The notes beneath the pieces were generated by a model. The model did not search any database, was not told where the DNA came from, and was given only the letters and a program-made list of their open reading frames with translations. Below are positions 1 to 9,897 of a stretch of DNA of 64,000 nt, in pieces (within the stretch, counting starts at the first letter, position 1; the number at the start of each line of letters is the position of its first letter). The DNA lies in NCBI GenBank assembly GCA_916048055.1, contig CAJZHL010000012.1, forward strand, positions 1,240,001 through 1,304,000. Reading direction: 5' to 3'. This DNA comes from Pedinophyceae sp. YPF-701. Taxonomy: Eukaryota > Chlorophyta > Pedinophyceae. A program made the translations under genes and the position numbers.

Positions 1-915
1 GAACCTCCAGGTCCAGCACCTGGCGTAAATGCCCACAAGGCTTGCGAGCTTCACAGCCCGAACACATTGATGCAGCGGCAAAATCCGCGTGCAGGCGGCG
101 ACACACACGAACTCGAGCTATCACTTGTTCGTCGTGTACAGTGCTGACATGCTCGTGACGAGCCTGCATGGTCTGCCCGAGCCAAGGAGTGTCATGTTCG
201 CGAGCCGGTGCTCACGCGAATCCTCAGCGTTCACCTGCCTTCGCAGAAGTACGGCCCAGACCACCTTGGAGCGAAGAAGACCTCATGGGCCGACAGCGTT
301 GCGATTGATGGAAACAAGTTCACGAAGAAGTGGTCAGAATGGCTGCTATGGAACACGGGTGCGCGGCACCACCGAGCGTGCGCTTCGTCTTGGACCGAAG
401 CCTGGCCGCGCGAGCTTTCAAGGTCGTCACTCCGAACGACTGCCTCTTTTCACTGCAACTTTTCCGCATGGTCGCGTTTTGCAGGGGAGGGGTTCGCCCG
501 CGTGAATCCCAAGGACCATCGGAAAGAGTACCTGGCGAACGAACGATTCGATTCTGAGGAGTTGGGGCATCAGCTGTCGCGATCCATCCGCTTCACGAAG
601 CGCGAGCCGGGTGGTGCCGAAGGCTGGGACATTTCAAACTACGTGAGCCCGACACAAATCAGGAAGCGGGACGAAGCGCTTCGCAGGGCTGCGCTGACCA
701 ACTCACATCGCAAGGTGCGGCATCGCCGCGAAAGAGCAAATCGCGTGCCTGTTGCTTGCTGGTTATTTCCAAGATGAGCCGCGCTGGACGTCTTGCGAGT
801 CCAGAGCCTCCTGTCTTACAAGATCTGACTGAATGCGGCGTTAGGAAGCGAGCCGTAGGTTTCGACGGCGGCAAAGCTTTCGTACGCAACTCAGAGCCCA
901 GCGTGTTCTCCTCAA
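1..915. other. Unassigned left-edge region
   Basis: Several overlapping open frames run through this stretch on the + strand, but none shows a recognisable domain or a clean start. A frame open from base 1 to about 140 and another over roughly 208-777 could hold upstream exons of the small gene at 916-1,419, since the first CAG after its ATG could equally be a splice acceptor. I see no motif that settles this, so no gene is called here. Confidence 0.3.
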
Positions 916-1419
916 ATGCAGGCAGCGAGACTGCTCGACAGCTACCTGCCACCCATCGAGCAGCAGAATGCGGTTTCAGACCTCATTCGATCTCGCAAAG
1001 CGAGTCAGGCGGCGGAGATCGCCTCTTTCAGGGACAGTTTCGGGAGCGACGGCGATCGCTTGCTCGCCGTCTCTCACAAACGAGCGGAGATGAAGATGGA
1101 GGGCAACTTGATGGGGAGCAACAAGCGCAAACCAAGCAGGCAAGTCGCGGCTGCATTCGCAATATGGAACATGGATTTTCGTTCTCTCGCAGCCCTGCCT
1201 CGTCGTCGGCCCAAGAGTCAGTCAGTCACTTGACTGATCAAGTGAATGATGCCCTGCGAGTGCTCGCGCAGGTTCGATCTCGAAGCGCTGGCCGCTCTCG
1301 ACACGTTCGTTCCGGACAAACGCCACATCAAAGGAACCAGAGTGTCTGCGGAGCCGAAGCACGCTCGTAGAGATCAAAAACACAAGCAGAATCCCCGGGG
1401 TACGTGGCCCCATGGGTGA
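916..1419 (+). CDS. Small unknown basic protein, two exons
   Basis: Not recognised. Exon 916-1,139 encodes a charged helical stretch (LLDSYLPPIEQQNAVSDL, then KASQAAEIASFRDSF) ending KRKPS. Exon 1,272-1,419 continues in frame with FDLEALAALDTFVPDKRHIK and a Lys/Arg/His-rich tail ending in PHG and a TGA. The join restores an Arg codon across a GC-AG intron (1,140-1,271; donor GCAAGT, acceptor CGCGCAG). If the ATG at 916 is the true start the product is about 123 aa; it may instead be the 3' end of a longer gene, because CAG just after that ATG is a plausible acceptor. Reading-frame quality changes sharply at the proposed junctions, which is the main support. The basic tail suggests nucleic-acid or ribosome binding, but that is only inference. 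Confidence 0.5.
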
Positions 1420-2075
1420 CATGCTCGTGCGCAAGCGGGCAGTGGTGCCGCCCAGACAGGGAAGAGGTTCCCTCCAACCATCGCGCGCTCCGGTGCTGCC
1501 GCAGGTTCGGCGAATGCGGACTCAAGCGTCTTATCGGCAGCACCTCCTCGGCGTCCGGGCGCCCGCACGGTCTCGGGCACTGTTCCGGCCGAAGGACTCC
1601 CCGCTGTCATGGAGGCCGACTGACGCGGGAGCTCGACCGCGCTGGTTGCTCTCGGGCGCCACATGGCATGGTCAAGCATGGCCTCACGAGCGACGACATC
1701 GTACTGGAATCGTGCTCGTCACATCGCGTTGCCGGTCATTCAGCGACGGAACCAGGGAAGATCACATGTGTCGAATGATGGGTATCAGTCACGAGCCTCT
1801 GTCGCCCAAGACAGTGCAACCATTTTGAGTTCACTCATGTGACACATTTGCCTCACGAATAAAAAGTTTTAGACACTTCAGACCTTGTGATACATGCGTT
1901 GTTTCATGGCCTGTTACGCCCGACGTCTTCAACCAAACGTCATCGATCTGTCCGTCGCCCGATCCTTCCTGTGTTGTTGAAAACATACCACCTCAATGAC
2001 AAGGTCATTTAAAGGCTCGTAGACACTTGTCAGGGGCAGAGATACGGTGTCGTTCATGATGTAATGAACTTTCAG

Positions 2076-2106
2076 TCTGACAAATGTGTCAAAACCGGAG
2101 GTCACA
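2076..2106 (+). repeat. Direct repeat copy 1 (about 30 bp)
   Basis: This stretch and 2,478-2,508 share CTGACAAA, then GTGTCAA and CCGGAGGTCACA with only a few differences. They lie about 400 bp apart in non-coding DNA. They could be the ends or internal parts of a small decayed mobile element; no open frame lies between them that looks real. Confidence 0.6.
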
Positions 2107-2477
2107 ATAACCAAGGAAAGGGGTGGCCGAGAGCAACGACGTGGTGGAGTACCCGCACGCAAGATGAGCAGGCGGCGGCGACAGATGTCGGGGTCCCAGC
2201 ACCTGCGCACGCAGCTTAATCTAATCTTTGTGCGCTTCAGCCTTCAAAGTCTCCTTCGTCGAAGCCGTCCGTGTTCTGTTGTTTGCTGCAACAGGACCTA
2301 TTGCCTCATCCTGCTTGAAGTGAGCTGAAGGGCTTCATTCTTCGCGCCGTCAGCCATCAGGCCGTGGGACATGCAAAGATCATTCGACTTGGTGGCGAAG
2401 CATGTCAACCCTCCACCGTGACGGTGGCGACAGGTGCTTGCGACGTGGGTCGGCGGAGGCAATGGACAGTCGGCAGG

Positions 2478-2508
2478 CTGACAAAAACGTGTCAAGCCGG
2501 AGGTCACA
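2478..2508 (+). repeat. Direct repeat copy 2 (about 30 bp)
   Basis: This is the partner of 2,076-2,106: CTGACAAA, GTGTCAA and CCGGAGGTCACA are conserved in the same order. It lies downstream of the NSUN5 stop codon. Confidence 0.6.
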
Positions 2509-2782
2509 TAGAAGTGTAACATTCTTGGCGTCGCCGGTCGTGAGGCTCTGAGCTTGGATGTGACGCACACGCGGCCGCGTGGCCGCTCTGTTGGGCCACA
2601 TGCCCCCATACGACGACACACGAAAAAACAACATGTCGCATCGTAACGCACAGGCGACGTGACCGACTGCAACGTGTAGTCTCACTGGCACGAATGGTCT
2701 TGGTTTGGTGCCACACGTTGTCGGGTAGCAAGAGCCGCCGAAAAGACCTGGTGACCCTGCTGCGATGCGCGAACGCAACGAG

Positions 2783-5012
2783 TCATAGTGCGTGCCTGGA
2801 TTTCTTTTTTCGATGGGCCGCCTGGAGCGCTGCAGACAGCCTGGCATGATGGCCTTCGCGTGAGTGCTGCGCGACATGCGACATTTTCCGCACAGACTTG
2901 TCAGCTGTCCCGCTGCTCGCAAGTTTGAGGTCCAAAAAAGGTTTTTGCTTCGGGGAAACAGACGAAGTTATCGTAGATGCAGTTGCCTTGCTTGCTGAAG
3001 CGCGTTCGAAGCAGGCCAGAAAAAATCCATCGCTGCCGTCCTGCAAAACATCTAGAAACGTCACGGTCTGCATAGGAGTCCACGCCCGCGTGAGGAGGCA
3101 GATGTCCACGCGTGAGGAGGCAGATGTCAGCCATCAGATTTGTGCACCCGCCTGCTGCTCGTCCACCCGCACAAGCAGGTGCGAGCCTTCCAGCACTCCC
3201 GGCAGGCCACGACGATGCCAACTCGGGAAGGGGTCAACCAAGCAGAAACCCAGTTTTTCAGCCCGCGCGATCACGGCTGCAACGACTTCTTCGTTCTCTT
3301 CGACGTGAGTACTGCAGGAAGCACGGGTGCGAGGTCGAGTCGGGACCCGAGAAGGCCAGCATGCTTCTGCGAGAGCAGCCTGTGATCACTGAGTACAGTA
3401 TGCTACTGCATACTGTGAAGTATATACAGCACTCGCAGCAGCGCACCTGCAAGTGCTGTATACAAGCCGTCGCACAGAAGGTATTTGCAGCGCGTGGTTG
3501 AGGGCAGCCTTCTGGAATCCCGCAAGCTTTCGTAGACGCTGGCTCTCGTCGACCTGCACCCCGTGACGTTGCACAGTGCCGGGCAAAAAGTGTCACGGGG
3601 GGAAGGGAGATGTGGTGAGGTCGAATGTCAGATGCGGGCTCGGCGACACACACACACCTTGACTGACTTGATTTCGAATAGTCTTTTGTGCATCTCAATC
3701 GAGTCTGCAGTGAGATAATCGAGCCGCGAAGCAGAAGTCCCGGATCCGCTGCAAGACGGATCGAGGATGACTCCCTGAACATCCTGTAGGCGAGAATCTC
3801 CAACGACGTCGACTGCCAGAAAGTCTTGCACATAAGCGATCACGTTTCTCGCACCCGCACGCTCTGTGTTTTGCTTCAGGGTTTCGACGCGAGCTGCGTT
3901 CTTGTCGAAGGCGACAACTGTGGACCGCCCACGCAGGATTGACGCGACGTGAGTCGTTTTGTTCCCCGGAGCAGCGCAACAGTCCAGGACCTTCCAGTTG
4001 TCGCGCACACCTAGTGCATGTGCTGGGAGGCAGCTCGACCTGTGAGGGACCAAAAGCGCTCAAAGCAGCGATTCACGGAGACAGCCCTGCAAAAGCGTCG
4101 AGTGCACGTGACTCATTCTAGCATCTCACCAGCTTTGAAGCACGAGGGTCCCGTTTTTGACCAGCGGGTGGTCATGCATGCGCGTTGCCTTCGGCAGAAG
4201 CAGCACATCTGGCAACATGTTGTCAATCTGCACATCCGTGAGCGGGAGGGCCAGTGAGGCGTGCTCCGCTGGCGGCGCCACAAGCCAGCTGACCGCTTCT
4301 TGAACGGATTTTTTTATGAGATTCACTCTCACGGACCGGAATCGTCCGTGATTTTGACATCCTGCGACAAACGTGCGTGAGCGTCTACGACTGAGGTGCA
4401 GACACGAACACCACGCTCTGCTGCGAGCGTGCAGCAAAGAGTCCTCCAACAGCCTTTGCGCGACCATGTCGTTCGTGATTGGCCCAGAACATGCGCGAGA
4501 GGGACATCCCACCTTGCGGTGCCGACTCCTGTGAGTCCTGCGCCGCGATCACGCGATTGACAGCCGTTTGCAACGCATCTTTGATCCTGATCATCGCAAG
4601 CTCTGCCCGTCCTCTTGGTTGGATGCCTTTTCCTGCCAGCATCTCGTACCCTAGGACATAAATCACCCCAGGACGGAGGTTCAGCCGCCTGACGGCGACC
4701 TTCTCTTTCAACAGTGCCTGCACAGCGTCAGGCGCCAGAAAAAGGCATGTTGAGCCACAAGTCAGTACAGCGGGTTTGCCACAACGCACGACGCAGACAC
4801 CGGTGGGATCATTTGCGTGCCTGTAGGAGCACTGGGAGGAATTTGACTGCCTCAACAGTGACGGCGTACGTTGCTGCTTTCGCTCGAACGTGCGGCGCGA
4901 GAGTCAGCCCCTTGATCGTACATCCTCCTGCGTCAAGACACTTGCGTGGTGATGACGCTTCATTGTCGACGTCAGAGAACAGCTTGTTGTCGTCACGAGC
5001 AAAATAATTCAT
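2783..5012 (-). CDS. NSUN5: NSUN5-type 28S rRNA cytosine-C5 methyltransferase
   Basis: Homologue of NSUN5/Rcm1, an S-adenosylmethionine-dependent enzyme that makes m5C in large-subunit rRNA. Exons in order encode: the N-terminal GGCTIKGL region; LRPGVIYVLGYEMLAGKGI, matching the VYDFLLGKG region of the family; RVNLIKKSVQEAVSWL; HEHPL-like HDHPLVKNGTLVLQ; the SAM site VLDCCAAPGNKTTH; ILDPSCSGSGTS with the motif-IV DPSCSGSG cysteine; LVYSTC with the catalytic cysteine; then STHVEENEEVVAAVI after an intron; and DGSDGFFLACFER near the C terminus. The junction after LVYSTC restores a Ser codon (AG|T). The first exon begins at MNYFARDDNK; an upstream exon cannot be excluded. One intron contains a 9-bp perfect hairpin and another a 22-bp tandem duplication. 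Family identity is secure; several internal exon borders are not. Confidence 0.9.
3088..3128 (+). repeat. 22-bp tandem duplication in NSUN5 intron
   Basis: The unit CGCGTGAGGAGGCAGATGTC occurs twice with a 22-bp period, between the exon ending in VDEQQ-like sequence and the final exon of the minus-strand NSUN5 gene. It is a short local duplication inside or at the edge of an intron. Confidence 0.7.
3396..3420. repeat. Perfect hairpin inside NSUN5 intron
   Basis: ACAGTATGC and GCATACTGT form a 9-bp perfect inverted repeat around a 4-nt loop. It lies in the intron that follows the LVYSTC exon of the minus-strand gene. It could simply be chance or an old small insertion; no function is evident. 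Confidence 0.6.
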
Positions 5013-5049
5013 TAAAGTAACAAAGCCGTGTTAGTCATCTAACGATCAC

Positions 5050-5370
5050 TTAGGGCTTCTCGCGCTTGAGTCCTTGCGCGCTCACAGGATACGCGCTATC
5101 AGAATCGCGCGTGTGGCTGATGGGTGCACGCGTGCGAAAGACGTCGGACAGTGCACTCATGTTGGGTAGTCCCGAGCGGCCACGCTGAAACGGTCCTGGA
5201 CGCGCACCTTTGCCGGTGACGCCGGCTCGAAGGAGCTTTTCGACGGCGGCGGCCGCTTGCTGATGGATGTGGTTGACCGGCATCAGATCCGCCTTTTGGG
5301 AGACCCGTTTTGCTGGCGTGGATCGCACAGATAATCTGTCATCCAGAGCTTCCTCATGTCCCCCCCGCAT
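5050..5370 (-). CDS. Possible C-terminal exon of an unknown protein
   Basis: Unrecognised. A minus-strand open frame ending at 5,050 has balanced composition (DLMPVNHIHQQAAAAVEKLL, later SGLPNMSALSDVFRTRAP and a Lys-rich end). Upstream on the same strand, 5,464-5,646 holds another plausible stretch (LLWPLASSPATAAYLIWERA). I could not find a splice junction that joins the two in phase, so they are kept as a weak candidate. It sits just upstream of the NSUN5 start, in tandem. Confidence 0.25.
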   Translation of the reverse strand: MRGGHEEALDDRLSVRSTPAKRVSQKADLMPVNHIHQQAAAAVEKLLRAGVTGKGARPGPFQRGRSGLPNMSALSDVFRTRAPISHTRDSDSAYPVSAQGLKREKP

Positions 5371-6678
5371 GATGTCTGCTAACAGGCGAGTGTCCGGGTA
5401 CGCTTCCGTTCGGCTGTCCGGGCGCGCGACGTCCGCTTTGGCCCGGAAGGTTGATATCGGCGCTCACGTCTCGGAGAAGGCGATAAAGGCGCAGCATTCA
5501 CGGACACAGCTCACGATCCGTCCCGCTCTTTCCCATATGAGATAGGCTGCGGTTGCGGGGCTGCTCGCCAACGGCCAGAGCAGTTGAGCGGACACCGGTG
5601 ATGCAACGCCAGCCTCTGCAGCCTCCGTTCGGGCCCAGCTGAACATCGAACTTCTAGGCGCTGGTCGGAACGCAACTCGAGATAATTAGTGACTGAATGG
5701 CACGCGCGGGATCCCAACTGAAGCGATTTCACGCGAGCTGCCCGGGAAAGTGTCCACTGCTGGATCTGCACCCGGCCCGTCCACGCTGGGCATCGAACGG
5801 AAAGTGTCAATGAATCTTGCAGATTGTGCTCCCACCCCGCGCTGAAACTTGCAGCTGAGCTCCTCGCCGGCGACAGACCCCAGACCCCGGGTCACCCGGT
5901 CCGACCGGGTCTGTGTGCTGGGATCTCTCATAGTCGAGGGCCCTTCAGAACAACTCAGGGATGAACAGCATTCGGCAGAACATGAGTGCCGGGTGCCGTG
6001 CGGAATGCGCATGATAGGGTGGCCGGGAGCAACGACGGCCCCCGCGTTGGAGTAACCACACCATGGTTGTTGTTTCTTCGCGAGGATGTCGTTCGTACCG
6101 CAGGGCGCTTCGCCCACGAGGCCGAGCCTTCGCACGCGCTCAGCGTCACGCCCGGATGACGAACCGTTCACACGAGCACATGGTTGATCACTACAGGTGT
6201 GCGTTTCTTCAGTGCAACGCTCGGGTCCGGAGTTCAGGGCCGGGCACGATCGCGCGCGCGCAGCGTTCGTGGAACGACATTCGTGGGCGATCGAACGCAG
6301 CAAGATCGTGCGTCAAACCAGTGGACGCAGATGTCGGGATCAAACCACACGGATCCTCGCCGTTCTACCAGAAAGTCCATCGAGGGTCGCATGAGGCTCC
6401 TCCTTTCAGCACTTTGTGCGGTGGTTGAAGGCGGCGGACACTTGATCGTCAGCCTCGAGGCGCGGCACCCCAGGCGTCTCCAGACGACATCTCGTGCGGC
6501 ATTTCACAGTGCTCTAGTGCATGCTGCTGCATCGCCACACTTGCGCGGCGGCGAACTCTGGGAGGACGCGCTCGAAGAAATCTGTTGTGGTCTTCGCGGC
6601 AGGAGACACCACTTCGTTTTTTTTGTCACTCCTGAGGAGCAGTGCTATCTGCCCAGCACACAAAACGCGTACCAAGCC
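5371..6678. other. Intergenic region with palindromes and a dispersed repeat
   Basis: No gene confidently supported. It holds a GC-rich palindromic patch at about 5,878-5,914 (CCGGGT-C-ACCCGG and flanking CAGACCC/GGGTCTG) and a copy of the dispersed motif GGGTGGCC..GAGCAACGAC at 6,016-6,060. An open frame at 6,184-6,771 (+) has no recognisable feature and overlaps the 3' end of the TSNAXIP1-like gene. Confidence 0.4.
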
Positions 6679-7801
6679 TCACTGAGCCTTGTCGCCTTTC
6701 TGTTCAGGCTCAGATTTCTTGCCCACGACAACCGCGGCAATTTGGCCTGCCAGCGGTTTCGCCGCCCATGACGACTCGGCGACCATCTGAGCTGTCAAGC
6801 TCTGATTTGCTCGCTTGGCACCCTCGAGGTCTTCTTGCAACTTTGCGAGGGAAGATTGCAGGCGCTTCACTTCGCTCTCGAGCTTCGCCTGCGGCGCATG
6901 GCACGAGCGCGAGGTTGAGGGGCTGCTTTCAGGCACGGTGTCGCAGGCGCTGAGCACGTGATCGTGGCTCCACCGCGGGGGGGGCGTCGAATCACCTCGC
7001 GAGCTTCCGCCTTACGGGAGCGCTCTTCGGCTTCCATGAGACGGGCATGCAGCTCAGCCCGAAGGGAGGCCGCCGACGCAGCAGCCTCAGCCCTTGCCTC
7101 CTCCACCGCGCGGTTCTTGCGCTGCTCCGCCACGGCGAGCTCCGCGCGCATCACCACGTTCTCGTGCGCGCTCTTCAGAGAGTCGTCCAGCACGCTGTCG
7201 TATTCCCTCTTGATCGCCGACAGCAGCGGCTTGTACGTTGTGAAAGCTTGAATGAACGCCTCGAACACCTGCGCGGACGGCCGCATCGAGGACAGCAGAG
7301 TCGCGTGAGATCCGGTGCGTTGGAACTCGACGGGCGGCGAGAGACACGGCCTGCGATGCAGCCGCTCACCTGTCGATGCGCATCAAGCCGCAGATTTGCT
7401 GCGCCTACGTGTGTCCGCTGCGAACCATGCGCCGGCCCCTGGACGAGCCTCTCGGCAGCACGCAGCTTGTCCCCCAGCATCTGCTCCAGCTTCTGCAGCA
7501 GGCGCGGCTGCTTCGTTCCAGCACGCGGGAAAATTTCCAAGTACCCGGGCTGCCCCATCTCCCTTGCGAAGTTGACCTGGTCATCACGCGGACGCAGTGC
7601 CTCGAGGGAGCCAGGTCGACGGAACAAATCCGGCAGCGCGGCTTGCAACTCAACGGCACGGCCGGTAAAGGCCCGCGCAGGGGTTAGGTCCGTCGTGAGA
7701 GGGTCTTTCGCCACTGTACCGACCGCCCCGGTCGCCCCAATCCCCGGCCTGCGCTCGCAGAGATGGTATGATCCAGCGTGGGGAAATGCGGCCCGAAACA
7801 C
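6679..7801 (-). CDS. TSNAXIP1-like coiled-coil protein (ciliary/testis family)
   Basis: Three exons: 7,801-7,370, 7,268-6,996 and 6,888-6,679, all joining in phase 0 across GT-AG introns of 101 and 107 nt, giving about 304 aa. The first junction joins LRLDAHRQ to VFEAFIQAFTTYKPLLSAIK, which reproduces the signature of the TSNAXIP1 N-terminal domain (an arginine-rich lead followed by F.TYKPLLSAIK.EY). Before it lies QPRLLQKLEQML, also typical. The remainder is a long coiled coil (AELAVAEQRKNRAVEEARAE; LESEVKRLQSSLAKLQEDL) and a Lys/Glu-rich tail. Family members are found mostly in ciliated organisms. It is divergently arranged with CFAP161, about 0.4-0.5 kb between starts, which fits a shared ciliary promoter. 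The start at 7,801 is the first Met of the exon and is not proven. Confidence 0.85.
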
Positions 7802-8305
7802 TCAGCGCCGTCGCGTGGAGGGCGTGCTAGTAGTGCACCCATGCAGCGCTCCCTCGGCGCTGCGTTCGAGTGCGCGAAACACGCGTTTCCATGCACCAAG
7901 GCCTCCTCACCCTGCGAGTGACACCTCGGCAGCGAGGTCCTCGCCCATGTATGCCCCGGAGCCAACTCCGGCCGCGGCCATGGCGTTGCCTATTCCTGTC
8001 GAGGCCCCACGGAGCGCCTCAATACGAGAACGACGTGCCCTGTTAGCTCTATGCGCTCCGGACGACTATGCAGTGAGGCGGCGGCGTCGCTCCCAGGGCC
8101 TTGAAGCCGGCAGAGCCGCTGCAAGCCGGGCTGGCCAGACCAGCTCAGGCGCGTTCAACCGGGGCCTGCTGCGAGCGCCCGCGACGTTGCGCCGCGGCGC
8201 TGGAGGTGCCGCGCATCTTCGCCGCGAATACTCGTGGACGCCTTCGCGTTAGGACTCCGGGATCTAGCGGAGGTGGTTTCGCCCGCCTCGGCGCGGCTGG
8301 ACACC
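7802..8305. promoter_or_regulatory. Putative bidirectional promoter of two ciliary genes
   Basis: This 0.5-kb interval separates the divergent starts of the TSNAXIP1-like gene (-) and CFAP161 (+). I cannot point to a specific transcription-factor site by eye. The call rests on the head-to-head layout of two genes of the same cellular role. Confidence 0.45.
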
Positions 8306-9897
8306 ATGCACCCCTTCACGAGGCAGCAGCTCACGGGCGGAACAAAGTATGGGAGCAAGTGTATGATTGGGAACTGGAACGAGGACTGGGAGAGGCAGGA
8401 CGGCGTCATTCGTGATGTGCTGACGAAGCACGCAACCGGCACATTGCGCCTGGACAGCCACAACACCAAGCTGGCTCGCAGCCTGTGCGCGGTGGACATC
8501 AAGCCCAGGGGCGACGACGGCTACGTGCGGCTCGGAGAACAAGTGCAGATGGTGCACATGGCCTCGCGGTCCGTCCTCGCGAGTGACGTGGACCTAGACA
8601 TGGGTGAGTGCACCGTCACAGCTACGGACAAGTTCGAGAGCAAGGCGCCATGCCCGCGCAGCACGTTCGTGCTGCAGGCATACAACCCGAGAAAACCGAA
8701 CGCATACGATAGCAGAGCACCAGAAGACCAGGTACTCCGTTATGGCAGCAAGGTGCGCGCGGCGCGAGGCAGTCGAGCATGGCATGTCTGCAATCGCGGT
8801 GCCCCACTGGGTCGCGGCGTCTCGGGCTGCCCCATGCCATCGGTCCTTGCGACAGCTTCCGCGGTGGGGACTGGACTCGCGCGGCGACGCCTCACACGGG
8901 CAGGCGCGGGCCGGCTCGCGCGGGTAGGCTGCGGGTATGTGCGACCCCTGGGCTCCTGTGCGCCCGAGCATTTCCTGCCCTGACGCCTCGCGCAGGTTCG
9001 CATATATCTCAACAACATGGTGAAGGGGGACGACTTCGACCCTTCCGGTGGACGGGAGCCGCTCATGCTCTGCAGTGCCCCACAGGCAGGGGGCAGGATC
9101 GCCCGCGGGAGCAAACACCAGCTCGTTACAGTCACAGGCATCGAGCGCTATGACTCTGTCTGGCAGGTGCTCCCCTCAGCACGCCCCCGTCCGCGCGCGC
9201 GCCAACCACGGCAGCGACCGCGACCACGGGCTCACAGAGGCCCTGGACGCCCTCCTCCACCGACTCCGCAGGTCGTTCACCCTGTCGCCCTGAAGAGACT
9301 TGCGTCGGAAGGGCTCCCGGTGCTCGCTGGAGCGCCGATTGCGCTGATCCATTCCGCGACGAACATGCCACTACACGTGGAGCAAGCACACATGATGCTC
9401 ACAGGTGTGCGAGTCGTCGGCGTCGCGTTTCGCAGCGCATCATGCACGTGCACTCGAGAGATCGTCCGCGCGGCTGACGGTCGCCCCCCCACCTGCCGCT
9501 TCCCCTTGTGCAACTGTTGTGCGGGTCAAGTGGGGGGCTGCCACAAACCTCCAGACATGGATTCTGTTGACTCCGCCGCTCGTGTGCAGACTTTGGGCAT
9601 GAGTTCGAAGTCACGGCGTTTATCGCGCGGAGCAAGGGGGTGGTCGAGTCCTTGGGAGAGGACTGGCAAGGCCTCGACCTGCATGAAGGAAATCACTTCG
9701 TGCTGGTGAACCGCGACATGTCCGAGCCAGACGGGCCTGACGCATCCGAGCGAGAAGCGGCCCCAGCGCGCGCAGTCCCGGACCACGAGGGCCAGGAGGC
9801 CACACCGGCGCCGCCACCGGTCGAGGATGGTGCCCCTGAGGTGCCACCACCACCAGCTGTGCATCCCGCGATTCAGAGAATGGACGAGCTGGACTAG
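8306..9897 (+). CDS. CFAP161: CFAP161 (cilia- and flagella-associated protein 161)
   Basis: Four exons: about 8,306-8,752, 8,996-9,166, 9,272-9,404 and 9,590-9,897, joined by GT-AG introns. They encode about 350 aa from the ATG at 8,306; the frame stays open upstream. Family features: CMIGNWNEDWE near the N terminus (family core IGNWNED); GYVRLGEQVQMVH; CPRSTFVLQAY; QVLRYGSK; REPLMLCSAPQ; VLAGAPIALIHSATNMPLHV; and GHEFEVTAF ending HEGNHFVLVNRD. The last exon adds an acidic, Pro-rich tail of about 55 residues beyond the conserved core. CFAP161 is a microtubule inner protein of ciliary doublets. The exon joins restore a continuous family alignment, including the Asp codon split between exons 3 and 4. 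Confidence 0.93.

Larger units (their letters stand above)
1420..2782. other. Intergenic region with short repeats
   Basis: No gene supported. It has the most AT-rich patch of the left part (around 1,830-2,070, with AATAAA at about 1,858). It carries two direct copies of a 30-bp motif (2,076-2,106 and 2,478-2,508) and a second motif (2,120-2,153) that recurs at 6,016-6,060. Open frames on both strands here (for example 2,380-2,922 minus) have no protein-like composition. Confidence 0.5.

Noticed and set aside
5878-5914. GC-rich palindromic patch as a terminator or regulatory site
   Set aside because: Perfect short palindromes are expected in such GC-rich DNA, and no gene end or start is firmly placed nearby.
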